Notes: generated by a model from the sequence alone, not told the origin. Positions 44,102 to 55,295 are shown, numbered from the stretch's first letter. The stretch: 64,000 bases of DNA from Poa pratensis (GCA_947311845.1 CAMZMU010000059.1:34481777-34545776), one strand, 5' to 3'. A program made the numbers and translations.

Positions 44102-46633
44102 AAGGCGTTAAAAAAAGCGCTTATGGGAGGCAACCCATTATTTTTATTTCTGCAATTTTTCTTTTTATTGAGTCAAGGAACTTGTTTACTTCTGTAGCAA
44201 CTCCTTTGTATCTTTACTTTTTCGTATTGTTGTGCCAAGAAGAGTCTCTAATGATAAGATGATGCTAGATTTTGATTGCTGCGCAGAAATAGATTTTTCT
44301 GTTCACTGTACGAAAATTATAAATTCATAGAAATGTGATTTTAATCTGCAAATTTTTGTGCGTAATCCTGATGTATGTACGCATCTTTCGTTAGTTCAAA
44401 GTTTTTCGATCTGAGCAACGTAAGTGCCTCGATTTTTTTCGTCTTTGCGGACTGTTCTGTTTTAGACAGATTATGTCTTTTATTTTGCATTCTCTCTTTT
44501 ACTAGTGTTGGGTGGAATTCTTTTTTGGGTGGAAGAGCTTCACATAACATCAGTGGCAGTAGTTAATGTTTAAAGTAACGGTCATATTGCGTCCTTACAG
44601 AACATGTGAGTTTTTGATTGATGCACTAACCCTCTAATGAGATTTACTTTGAGTTTGGTGTGGCGGAAGTTTTCAAGGGTCAAGAGAGAAGAGTGATATA
44701 ATAGGATCAAGAAGAGTAAAGAGCTTAAGCTTGGGGAGGCTCCCATGGATCTCCCCAGCATATTTCAAGAAGACTCAAGCGTCTAAGCTTGGGGATGCCC
44801 AAGGCATCCCCTTCTTCATCGTCAAAATTATCAGGTCATCTCTAGTGAAACTATATTTTAATTCTTTCACATCATATGTGCTGTTCTTGGAGCGTCTGTG
44901 TGCTTTTATTTTCAGTATGTTATTTTTATTTTCTGATATCAACTTGATTGGATCCTAGCATTCTTGATTGGAGAGAGACACGCTCCGCTTTTTCATTAGA
45001 ATACTCCTATTCTTCACTTATACTTGTTGAGTATTCATATCTAGCGCTGTTAAGCTTTTAGCTCTTGTTTTCATGTATCTCTTGTCAGAGCTATTAGTTC
45101 TTTTAAAGAAAGTACTCTCTTACTTCACTTATACTTGTTTGGAGAGTTATTGAAATAAATTGATTGGTGTTTGGTTGGAACAGAAAATGTTGCATGTGGT
45201 AAATGGTATAATGGAAAAGACTTACATACTCTTGTAGATCACTAACTTGGATAATTTGATACTTGTCAATTGTTTTGAGTTAACAAGTAGGTCATGATTA
45301 AACTTTTGCATCATGTAAGTTAAGCCCATTAGTGAAGAACTACCGTAAAGCTTGTTGAAATTTGGTTTGCATGAGTGGTATCTCTAAGGTCTAGATATTT
45401 TCTAGTAAAAGGGTTTGGTTAACAAGGAAGACAGTGTGGAGTCTTATAATTTTTGCAATATGTTGGTCATATAAAACTTGGTGTACCGGTTGACAGTCTT
45501 GTTTGCTTAAATAACCTTGCTAGCCTAAACTCTGTACTGAGAGGGAATGCTTCTCGTGCATCCAAATCCTTGAGCCAAAATCCATGCCATCTGTGTCCAC
45601 CATAACTACCTATATGTGGTATTTCCTTGCCACTCCAAGTAAATTTTTCATGTGCTACCTTTAAATTATTCAAAATTGTTACTACTCCTTTTTGTGTCAA
45701 TGTTTACCAAGCTCATGAGGACGTGGTGGATGTCTTTATGTCACTTGTCAAGCAGACTTTACCTTCAGACTAGCGGCATATACATCCGCTTATCTATTAA
45801 TTTTGCAAAAAGAGCTGGCAACGGGGTGCCCAGTCCCAATTAATTACAACTTTAACCGCTTAATCTCTTCACATTTTGTCAACTGAATACTCAGTGAAAC
45901 ATCTGCATGTGTAAACCAAAGAGAAAAAGAGGGATGATCTGCCTTGCTGGTAGAAATAACGTCCTTCATGGGAGCCGCTCTTAAAAGTCTGTTTGGCCGG
46001 GGTCATATTGTACTTTCCACTACTGATTCGTTGACCAATTAACATACACCTCTCAAAACTTAATTTTTACTCTCTATATGATTTCAAAAACTAAAAAGCT
46101 CTAGCACATGATTTAATCCCTGCTTCCCTCTGCGAAGGGCCTTTCTTTTACTTTTATGTTGAGTCAGTTTTCCTACTTCTTTCTATCTTCCACAAGCAAA
46201 CACTAGTGTCAACTTTGGTACAACAATTGTTATATGCTACATATTGGATTTATTATATTGCTTTGTGTTGACAATATCCATGAGATAAATATGTTAAAAG
46301 TTGAAGCAAACGCTGAAACTTAAATCTTCCTTTGTGTTGGTTAAATACCTTTTACTAGAATCTATTGCTTTTTGAGTTAACTCTTATGTAAACCTGTGGA
46401 TGCAATGTCTCCAAAGTACTATTCATGAAAAGTTTTGCTTGTATGATTCAGTTGTTTACTCATTATCTATTTGGTAGCAAACTATAGACCATTGACTTGG
46501 ATCACTTCATTCATTTACATGTGCCTTACAATACTATTTGATCAAGATTATGATGGTAGCATGTCACTTCAAAAATTATTTTGTTTTATCGTTTACCTAC
46601 TCGAGGACGAGTAGGAACTAAGCTTGGGGATGC
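44102..46633 (+). other. Athila-like internal non-coding region and polypurine tract
   Basis: About 2.5 kb without coding capacity on either strand. The phrase taagcttgggga occurs near 44,724 and 44,786 and again at 46,619-46,630, where it is the polypurine tract just before the 3' LTR. Near 44,792-44,812 ggggatgcccaaggcatcccc forms a perfect short hairpin. Confidence 0.6.
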
Positions 46634-48211
46634 TGATACGTCTCAAACGTATCTATAATTTTTGATGTTCCATGTTGATATTATACCAATTGTTACATGT
46701 TTTACATACACTTCATATCATTTTTATACATTTTCTGGGACTAACCTATTAACAAGATGCCACAGTGCCAGTTCCTGTTTTCTGCTGTTTTTGTATTTCA
46801 GAAAAGCTGTTAAGGAAATATTCTCGGAATTGGACGAAAATCAACGGAGGTCCCTATTTCACCGACACGTCCACGGAGTCCAAAGGAGAGACGGAGAAGC
46901 GCCAGGAGGCGGCCACACCTGGGCTCGGTGAGGCCCCACCTCCTGCCGTGCCGAGGGGTGGTGTGGGCCCCTCGGGTGGCCTCCGACGCCGCCCTTTCGC
47001 CTATTTATTCCTCCCATCTGGAAAACCCTAAATACCCGAGTCATATTCCACGAAAAGTTCCAGAGGCGCCGCCGTCGTCAACCCTAGCTCGGGAGGGTTC
47101 TGAAGCTCTTCCCGGCACCCTGCCGGAGAGGGAAATCATCACCGGAGGGCTCTACATCGCCATGCCTGCCTCCGGAGTGATGCGTGAGTAGTTCATCCTT
47201 GGACTACGGGTCCATAGCAGTAGCTAGATGGTTGTCTCTCCACTTTATGCTATCATGTTTAGATCTTGTGAGCTGCCTAACATGATCAAGATCATCTTAT
47301 TGTAATGCTACATGTTGTGTTTGCTGGGATCCGATGAATATTGAATACTATGATCAAGTTGATTATTAATCTATGTTACATGTTATTTATGATCTTGCAT
47401 GCTCTCCGTTACTAGTAGATGCTTTGGCCAAGTAGATGCTTGTAACTCCAAGAGGGGGTATTTATGCTAGATAGTGGGTTCATGCCTCCAGTAATCTGGG
47501 CGAGTGACAGCAACGTCTAAGGTTGTGGATGTGTTGTTGCCACTAGGGATAACATAACAATGCTATGTCTACGGTCATATGTATTTGTTTACATTACGCA
47601 CATTACTTAATGCGATTATCCGTTGCTTGCAACTTAATACCAACGGGGGACACGGATGTTAACCTGACGGTGGATTATTAGTCATAGATGCGGTTGGATA
47701 ACGGTCTATGTATCTTGTCGTAATGCCCAATTAAATATCATGGTAGTCATCTTGTCATTTATATGCATTGTCATGCGCTCACTATTTTATCAATTGCCCA
47801 GCTGTAATTTGTTTACCCAACATGTTATTTATCTTTATGGAGAGACAACACTAGTGAACTGTGGACCCCGGTCCATTCTTTTACACTGATAAAACCACCA
47901 ACTGCAAACAATTGTTCTCTTTTACTTCCTGCAATTAAATACTATTTTCCACACCATACGTTTAATCCTTTGTTACAGCAAGCCGGGAAGATTGACAACC
48001 TTCCTGTTTCGTTGGGGCAAAGTAGTTTCATTGTGTTGTGTGCAGGTTCCACGTTGGTGATCGAGCAACGGCGCCACCAACAACCTTCTGAAGTGCTCCT
48101 ACTCCTCCTGGATCTGACAACCTTGGTTTCTTACTGAGGGAAAACTTGCTGCTGCATTGCTTCATACCTTCCTCTTGGGGTCTCCCAACGAACGTGTGTT
48201 TCACGTCATCA
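46634..48211 (+). repeat. Athila-like 3' LTR
   Basis: A 1,578-bp copy of the LTR at 41,452-43,027, followed by the TSD gtggt at 48,212-48,216. Confidence 0.92.
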
Positions 48212-48216
48212 GTGGT

Positions 48217-50058
48217 TAACATTCCAAGCGTACTCCTTGCAAGGACATGATGAAAGTATTGGCTAAAAAATCAAGGCAATTTTCTTGAAATGGTGAAATT
48301 GCTATGAGCAAATTGGTGCTGTTGTATTGGGTAATGCTCCACAAAATGCTAGGTATAGCTCGCACCCATTCAAAAGAAAATTATGCATATCATTGCTTCA
48401 AATGTGCAACGTGAAATTCATAAAGAGATTGGTAATGGTAAGTTCTTCTTGATTGTTGATGAGTCAAGAGATGAAGCAATAAGAGAGCAAATGGCTGTGG
48501 TTATGTGCTTTGTTGATAAAAATGGTTTCACTCGAGAGCTTTTTCTTGACATTGTTCATGTTTTGGATACATGTTCAGCTACTTGAAAACATGAACAATC
48601 TTATATTTTGGTTCAACATCAATTAGATGTTAACAAACTTCGTGGACAAGGATATGATGGTGCTAGTAACATGCGTGCGGAGTGGAATGGACTACAAGCC
48701 AAGTTCATGGAAAAGTGTCCTTATGCCTATTATGTTCACTGTTTTGCTCGTCAGTTGCAGCTAGCTCTTGTTGCCGCAACTAAAGAAGTAGTCGATGTTC
48801 ACAACTTTTTTGATCATCTTGCTCTTGTTGTCACTACAGTTGTGTCGATCTTCTAGTAAGAGAAATGATGAGTTGCATGCTAATCTAGTTGCTGAAATGC
48901 AGAATCTCATTGAGCTTAGTGAGCTTGGAACTGGAAGTGGGGCTAATCAAGTCGGAACTTTATAGCGGCCTTGTGACACTAGAGTTCTCAATATGCATAT
49001 GTTTGCAGACTTTTGAAGCTATTCAAACCAACATTTTTGGTACTTAAAGCATTGCTATTTCTAAAGGTTTGGGTACTTCACCTTCAACACGAGCAAAGGC
49101 TAATGGTGGTGTTAAGTTGATGATGTCTTTAGACTTCATATTTATTCTACATGTCATGAAAGAACTTATGGGAATCACAAATATGTTATGCAAAAAGTTG
49201 CAACAAAAGTCTCAAGATATTGTGAATGCCATGGATGATGTGAAGACAACTAAATTATTCATTCAGGAGGTAAGAGATAATTGTTGGAGCAAGCTTAAAG
49301 CTGATATCATTTTGTTTTGTGAGAAACATGGAGTTAAAACACCACACTTTGGTCAGTTATATGTGGGTTTCATTAATTCTCGTGCAACAGATGAGAGTTC
49401 AGTTGATCACCATTATTGGTGTGATATTTTCATGGTTGTTGTGGATAAGCAAGCACAAGATCTAAATTGCAAATTCAACAAACAAGCAACAAAGCTTCTC
49501 ATTATGTGCACTTCCTTGGACCCCAAAAACTCATTCAGTTCATTTCACATTGATAATGTGTGTTCTCTAGCTTCAAAATTCTACCCCGCTGATTTTGAAG
49601 AACAAGAAAGGGAGAATCTGAGATGCCAATTGCGGCATTATGAACATGATATACCTCCAAGCCCAAAGTTTCAGAATTTGACAACTATATTAGAGCTTTG
49701 TCAACAACTTGCAGCTGCCGGAAAAAAAATGATGATTATCACTTGATTGACAGTTATATAATGTTCTCTGTTGCTACACTAGTAACTAGTTGATTTAATC
49801 ATTGATAAAAAAACTAACTTATTTTTAATGATCAGATTGATTCGTCTTATTCTTACTTTACCGGTCTCAGCCATAACCACTGAGCGTGCATTTTCAACAA
49901 CGAAACTTGTGAAAACAAGGCTTCAAAACAAAATGGAAGATGGATTCCTATGGGATTGCTTGGTAACATACATTGAAAAGGAGATTGTTGTCAGAATATC
50001 GACAAATGCAATTATAGATGAGTTTGATGAAGCACCACGTCGAGTGGACCTCAATTGA
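48217..50058 (+). pseudogene. hAT transposase, C-terminal part (DUF4371-like core and dimerisation domain)
   Basis: Continuation of the transposase split at 41,451. Blocks on the plus strand read LTFQAYSLQGHDES, GKFFLIVDESRDEAIREQMA, VNKLRGQGYDGASNMRAEWN and YAYYVHCFARQLQLALVAAT; all are hallmarks of the TTF/DUF4371 hAT group. The C-terminal hAT dimerisation domain reads LPVSAITTERAFSTTKLVKT and LQNKMEDGFLWDCLV and ends VDLN at 50,058. Frameshifts and stops lie near 48,285, 48,585, 48,860-49,060 and 49,740-49,825. The last ~75 bp of this frame is also the left edge of the tandem duplication. Confidence 0.88.
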
Positions 50059-50760
50059 GAAGTGTTAGTTGCTCCATCTCTTATTGTCTAGATTTTTTAT
50101 TTTTGAGTATTATGCAATTGTACATCCTTTTATCCTCGACAATTATTTAATGAATGGTGATATAATCAACAAAATAATATTTTGCTACCACATCGTCCCA
50201 CCTTTTGGCATTTGCTAGTTGTCTTCTTTGATCGGCCCTGCTCAATCATTTTTTCTGCCTCCGCCGCTGCTCTCGTTGTCAAATAGAAGAGGCACTTCGT
50301 CGCAAATGACACTATAATCCATTAAAGTTTGTCTCATACCAATGACCTACCAAGAAATTGGCAATCACAATAAGTTTACATACGACTTTTCTTGTCTCCT
50401 GCATAATCCGAATTCAAATACCCCAAGAGTTAAATATCTTGTTTTATTGGACGGAATCATGACACCCCATACATCTTTGACATCCTACCACATAGATTTA
50501 TATTTACCAAATACCAGAAGCAAATAATAAGTTTCACGATTTGATAAGATATGCACTTATGGTATTTCAGATTTTTAATTAATATTTCAGATATGGAAAT
50601 CTAGAAGCCATTTAAGAACAAGTTGTCTACAAAATATTCTTTTATACATGAAATCCACAAAAAAAATATGGTATATCTCGAAAAAAATCATTATGATATG
50701 GTTTGAATCCGCTGATATTTTCTTTTACATGAAAGATCCTCCAAGATTGCATCGTGCTTT
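50059..50760. other. Spacer and upstream region of defensin-like gene 1
   Basis: AT-rich; no other gene. It aligns with 53,193-53,886 in copy 2. It includes the old hAT 3' flank and then the promoter region. Confidence 0.5.
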
Positions 50761-50770
50761 TATTTAAATA
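50761..50770 (+). promoter_or_regulatory. TATA box of defensin-like gene 1
   Basis: tatttaaata lies 90 bp upstream of the ATG and is conserved in copy 2. Confidence 0.6.
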
Positions 50771-50850
50771 CCACCGCAAGATAATAGTTTATATTCAAGC
50801 AGAAGGAATATAGAGCTCTAGGAGCAAAAGGAAATAGGAAACCACTCCTG

Positions 50851-51258
50851 ATGGAACTTATCAAGAACAACACAAGGGTTCTAATCTTGGTAGTTCTTCT
50901 GATGATGTCTACCACTTTATTGACATGTGATGCAGCTGGGAGAAACAAAGGTACAATCAATACTTTATATCGGACCAATTTTATATATGAACACACATTG
51001 GTTATTCAGAAAATCTCGTGTAGTGCAATTTGTACTAGCTATGCACGCTTTTACTAACGGGGATGCTAATATACTTTGTTGTTGGCAGAGCCTGCTGTGA
51101 TGGAAGATATCTGTACACCTTTTCAATATTGTCGACCAACACGACTGCTAGGCGATAATCTTCAATGCCAGCGTTTCTGTGATCGGAAGAATTTCAACGG
51201 CAAGCTGAGCTACTGTTCAGATACTTATTGTTGTTGTTCAATTAAGCCAGGGAAGTGA
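50851..51258 (+). CDS. Defensin-like cysteine-rich secreted peptide, copy 1
   Basis: A two-exon gene: exon 1 50,851-50,950 and exon 2 51,089-51,258, with a 138-bp GT-AG intron splitting the first codon after the signal region. This gives 89 residues. Residues 1 to about 28 form a hydrophobic signal peptide (TRVLILVVLLMMSTTLLTCDA) with likely cleavage before AGRNK. Exon 2 encodes the mature peptide with eight cysteines spaced C-x5-C-x11-C-x3-C-x11-C-x4-C-C-C. The C-x3-C plus C-x-C arrangement is that of cysteine-stabilised alpha-beta defensin-like (DEFL) peptides, which are secreted and often antimicrobial or signalling. The intron after the signal peptide is typical for plant DEFL genes. The triple Cys near the end is unusual. 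Copy 2 at 54,578 is its paralogue. No defect is visible. Function is inferred only from the cysteine pattern. Confidence 0.82.
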
Positions 51259-51354
51259 GCGATATTAAATATAATCGTGTGTCAACTCATAAGTTTGTGC
51301 CTCAAGTGAATGTCAGTAAACTTAGTGAGTACTGTACTAGGGAGATTGGATATT

Positions 51355-51972
51355 TTTTTGCGAGTATGCAAACTGCGTACCTTATTGTTATAGAAGAAGA
51401 GAGTCAAAGTACAGAAGAGTGACAGTTTCGTTAACACCAACGGCTGTCACCCACACCCACCAACACACACTCTAGCTTAATGAATTACTCTCGCGAATGT
51501 ATTGCTCCCTCCAAGTCCAGCTTTTCTCCATAGCTCCCACTCCACCGTGATTTGGTCTTTTAATCCAATCACCGAGAATTGCCCACGAGGGTTATGAAAA
51601 ACCCTGGCGTTCCTTTGCTTCCACAACCTCCAGCAGGTCAGAATGACCAGGGTGTCAAAACCTCTTCTTTCTTACTTACTGAAATTCCTGCGCTCCCTAA
51701 ACCACCAGGAATTTAGAGTGTCCATGAGCTGCGGCAGCCCATCCTTGATGTTCATCTGCTGGAAAACCTCAAACCAAACCTGCCTAGAGTACACGCAGCC
51801 CACCATGATATGGCTGACAGTATCTGTATCTTGCAAGCAGGTATAGCATTCAGAAGCCTGATCTTAGAGTCCATGCCTCACTCTGCGATCAGAAGTCCAC
51901 AACCTAAATTGCAGTGTCAACCAGGCGAACAAACGACATTTGAGAGGTGCCCAGCGTCTCCAGACACACACC
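51355..51972 (-). mobile_element. 5'-truncated LINE fragment
   Basis: A 618-bp insertion in copy 1 only. On the minus strand it encodes the end of a LINE pol with the zf-RVT region (RRVRHGLQDQASECYTCLQD, then HIMVGCVYSRQVWFEVF and LVILTCWRLWKQRNARVFHN). The T run at its left end is the poly(A) tail. The TSD is gggagattggatatt / gggagcttggatatt at 51,340-51,354 and 51,973-51,987 (one mismatch). Copy 2 has the uninterrupted site near 55,434-55,448. Confidence 0.85.
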
Positions 51973-52103
51973 GGGAGCTTGGATATTGAAAGAATTAGTT
52001 GTTGCAGATCGACTCATTTGTTAGCACGTCGATCTTCGTTCACTTATTTTTCTTACCACCGCTACTCTGACCGATTAATCTGTTGTGGACAAAATATCCA
52101 TGG

Positions 52104-52880
52104 CACAAACACCTTGTGTCATGGATATTTTCAACAGAGGGCGTACCGGAAAGTTTCATACGAAAGCTCATTCTGGAAACCTAGTGTCGTCACCACCTCC
52201 GAGTTCCCCTCCTTCGGCCAGCCTTGCCGGCGTCGCGGGGGGTGGGGAACCCGATCTATGAGTGAAGTTCTTGAGAAAAGTAGTGTTTCAGCAGTTTTGT
52301 TAGGGTTTTAGTAGCGTCTTCTTTTTCATTGGAAATGGCATCGTCTACAATAAGTAATCTTCGGACCTTCGTTCGTCGACGAGATCTCCTTCTCGACGTT
52401 AATGGTTGTTTTTGAAAGATTAAATTTGTCCTTCAGATCTTGCTTCGCCAGTTGTTGCGAGGAGAATTCTCCTCGCAATATATGTCCTGGCTGCTACGTC
52501 ATCGATAATTATCGTGATTCATACTCTCAGCTTCCAGCAACGTCGACCAGGCTGTTCTGTTACTTTTTCCTGAAATATCTGTGTTGGTACTCTTGACGAT
52601 GTTGGTTATTTACTTTAATGGTTTTGTGCGTGCACGTAGTTTTGGCATTGCGGCTCAAAATTATGGGAGAACCCTTGTTGGTATTTATAGGTACGTGGTT
52701 TGGTATTGTTGTCATTTTTCCGTGGCAAAAAGGTAAAAGATTGTGCTATGGAGGAAGAAAGAGTTTGAAGATTTCAAAGATTTACTCGGTTATTTTAGAC
52801 TTTATTTTGTAATAGTTGTAGTCAGCTAATGTATCTCTACTACTCCGTATGATATATCATGCTATTGATTGTGAAAAAAA
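52104..52880 (+). other. Copy-1-specific insert, unidentified
   Basis: Present in copy 1 between aaaatatccatg and cacgtgggcg, where copy 2 reads straight through (near 56,430). It starts with an inverted repeat (aaaatatccatggcac ... gtgtcatggatatttt, 52,091-52,130) and ends in gtgaaaaaaaa. This suggests a plus-strand retroposon, but no TSD is clear and no family protein is visible. The GC-rich first part near 52,190-52,260 resembles a plant 5' UTR. Confidence 0.45.
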
Positions 52881-53886
52881 ACACGTGGGCGTGGGGCATA
52901 GAAGAAGAAGAAGCAATCAAGCAAGCATGGTTTACACGATAGTGCCTGACAAGTCCGGTGGGCGCGCCGGCGCAAGGAGCTTGCCACCGCCCCGCCATAC
53001 CGGGCCGCACATGTACGCTCAAGCAGATCTACCATGATCACCGGCAGCAGCAGCAAGCAAATAAATTGGCGACGTGCGGCCGGCCACCACCACAACCGAA
53101 GAAGCACCACATCAAAGGAGTTTGCTGTCAGAATATCGACATATGCAATTATAGATGAGTTTGATGAAGCACCACGTCAAGTAGGTTTCAATTGAGAAGT
53201 GTTAGTTGCTCCATCTCCTATTGTCTAGATTTTTTTCTTTTGAGTAATATGCAATTGTACATCCTTTTATCCTCGACAATTATTTAACGAATGGTGATAT
53301 AATCAGTAAAAAAATTCTACCACAACGTCCCACTTTTTGGCATTTGCTAGTTGTCTTCTTTGATCGGTTATGCTCAATCGATTTTTATGCCTCTGCCGCT
53401 GCTCTCGTTGTCAAATAGAATAGACACTTCATCGCAAGTGACACTGTAATCCATTAAAGTTTGTCTCATATCAATGACCTACCAAGAAATTGGCAATCGT
53501 CGTAAGTTGACATTCGGCTTTTCTTGTTTCCCGCATAATCCGATTTCAAATACACCAAGAGTTAAATATCTTGTTTTATTGGACCGGATCATGACACCCC
53601 CATACATATTTGACATCCGACCACATAAATTTATATTTACCAAATACCAGAAGCAAATAATAAGTTTCACGATTTAATAAGATATGCACTTATGGTATTT
53701 CAGATTTTTAATTAATATTTCAGATATGGAAATCTAGTAGCCATTTAAGAACAAGTTGTCTACAAAATATTCTTATATACATGAAATCCACAAAATATAT
53801 TCTGGTATATCTCGAAAAAATCATTATGATATGGTTTGAATCCGCTGATATTTTCCTTTACATGAAAGATCCTCCAAGATTGCAGC

Positions 53887-54475
53887 GTAGGTTAGCTTTA
53901 TTGAAGAAGAGGTTAATCTTGCTTTATAGGCACTTGTGGTTGTAGTTTCCACAAGGATGTTGTGGAAAAGTGTGTTCGTGGACAAAGAAACATGATTACT
54001 ACTATAGTAATCATGTGGGCCACTGCCTTCAGTTCATCATTCTACTGTTTCATTTCCATTAGAAAGAATTTGCATATCATATCTATTTTTTTTACTACGG
54101 CAAATATAATAGAACCCTTTTCGGAGTGACATCAAATTCATTTATGACTTGGGAGAGTCAGCAATTGTGTTCAATATGGTGTACTTGGAATTCTTCGACA
54201 TTAAAAAACTCATAAGCACTACATTATGGCATGGAGGGAGTACATAGTAGTGTTTAAATCTGAAAGCATGATAAGATAAAACATGGAAATTAAGGTCTAT
54301 GCAAGTCTTTTCTTTCTTCATAGTTGCATTAGTTTTTCTCAGCGGCGTGCTATTTCTTGCAACTAAGTATGCCTTTTGTCTACTATAATTCAACATTCAC
54401 CATGATTATTTATGCAGAATAAAAATAAAACCTCATGAGTCTTGCCACACCATTGGATCCTTGCTTCAGTTTACC
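53887..54475. other. Copy-2-specific 0.6-kb segment upstream of defensin-like gene 2
   Basis: Copy 1 goes directly from ccaagattgcatcg to tgcttttatttaaa at 50,745-50,760. Copy 2 has about 590 extra bp here. The ends show no TSD, so a deletion in copy 1 is as likely as an insertion in copy 2. No gene is seen. Confidence 0.55.
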
Positions 54476-54482
54476 GTGCCTT

Positions 54483-54492
54483 TATTTAAATA
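54483..54492 (+). promoter_or_regulatory. TATA box of defensin-like gene 2
   Basis: tatttaaata lies 95 bp upstream of the ATG, as in copy 1. Confidence 0.6.
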
Positions 54493-54577
54493 CCACCGCA
54501 AGATAATAGTTTCAGAAATATTCAAGCTGAAGGAATATAGAGCTCTAGGAGCAAAAGGAAATAGGAAACCACTCCTG

Positions 54578-55295
54578 ATGGAACTTATCAAGAACAACAC
54601 AAGGGTTCTAATCTTGCTAGTTCTTCTGATGATGTCTACCACTTTATTGACATGTGATGCAGCTGGGAGAAACAAAGGTACAATCAATACTTTATATCGT
54701 ACCAATTTTATATATGAACACACCTTGGTTATTCAGAAAATCTCGTGTAGTGCAATTTGTACTAGCTATGCACGCTTTTACTACCGGGGATGCTAATATA
54801 CTTTGTTGTTGGCGTATTTTTTGCCTAATCTGGCCTTTTTGCCGAACTAATGACGTATCTGGCCGCTCCCGAGAACTAATTGCAAATCTGCCCCCCCGAG
54901 GTCGGCGCCAATGCAAATGGAGCCGAACTTGTGCAGTTCGGCGCCAACCAAAATTTGCAAATCTGGCCCCTGAGGTCGGCGCCAACGCTTCCGAACTGCA
55001 CAAGTTCGGCTCCATTTGCGTTGGCGCCGATCTCAGGGGCCAGATTTGCAATTAGTTTCCGAGAGCGGCCATATGCATATGCGTCATTAGTTCGGCAAAA
55101 GGGGCAGATTTGGCAAAAAATACGTTGTTGGCAGAGCCTGCTGTGATGGAAGACATTTGTACACCTTTTCCATATTGTCGACCAAGACTACTGCCAGACG
55201 ATAATCTCCAGTGTCAGCATTTCTGTGACCGGAAGGGTTTCAACGCCAAAAAGAGCTACTGTTCAGATACTTATTGTTGTTGTGCAATTATGTGA
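54578..55295 (+). CDS. Defensin-like cysteine-rich secreted peptide, copy 2
   Basis: Exon 1 is 54,578-54,677 and exon 2 is 55,135-55,295, giving 86 residues. The signal region is nearly identical to copy 1 (one substitution, VVLL to LVLL). The mature part keeps all eight cysteines and their spacing but differs at roughly ten positions (for example PYCRPRLLPDDN for QYCRPTRLLGDN, and AKKSYC for GKLSYC) and ends earlier, at CCCAIM. The intron is enlarged to 457 bp by a 310-bp MITE; the element's 9-bp TSD regenerates the original gttgttggcag acceptor, so splicing should still work. Most differences fall in the mature peptide rather than the signal peptide, as is common when defence peptides diversify. 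No defect is visible. Confidence 0.82.
54814..55123. mobile_element. Mutator-type foldback MITE in the intron of defensin-like gene 2
   Basis: A 310-bp element flanked by a perfect 9-bp TSD, gttgttggc, at 54,805-54,813 and 55,124-55,132. Its arms are inverted repeats: gtattttttgcctaatctgg on the left and, reversed, gtattttttgccaaatctgc on the right. Further nested inverted segments follow (ggtcggcgccaatgcaaatg with catttgcgttggcgccgatc; gaacttgtgcagttcgg with ccgaactgcacaagttc). The whole could fold into a long hairpin. It is absent from copy 1, so it inserted after the duplication. Confidence 0.92.

Larger units (their letters stand above)
41452..48211 (+). mobile_element. Non-autonomous Athila-like LTR retrotransposon, complete with both LTRs
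   Basis: A 6,760-bp element with LTRs of 1,576 and 1,578 bp (start tgatacg, end cgtcatca), the TSD gtggt, a primer-binding site and a polypurine tract. The internal region has only gag-like and protease-like remnants; no RT, RNase H or integrase is visible in the 3.6-kb interior, so it would depend on another element. By eye the LTRs differ at about 35 sites (roughly 2%). It inserted into the hAT transposase gene. The LTR sequence, beginning tgatacgtctcaaacgtatc, is from memory a very common Triticeae repeat. Confidence 0.92.
49990..53118 (+). repeat. Tandem segmental duplication, copy 1
   Basis: Starts at tgtcagaatatcgac within the hAT transposase end and runs to about 53,118. It repeats, with about 90% or better identity by eye in aligned parts, at 53,119-56,640 directly head to tail. 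It contains the hAT 3' end, the 50,341-50,760 spacer, defensin-like gene 1 and the 52,880-53,100 stretch tttacacgatagtgcctgac. Copy-specific insertions are a LINE fragment (51,355-51,972) and an ~0.78-kb segment (about 52,104-52,880). Confidence 0.85.

Noticed and set aside
41775..47191. Matching short frames in both Athila-like LTRs (MVWAPR...MASDAALSP)
   Set aside because: They are in LTR sequence with poor start context and are repeated only because the LTR is; no protein family.
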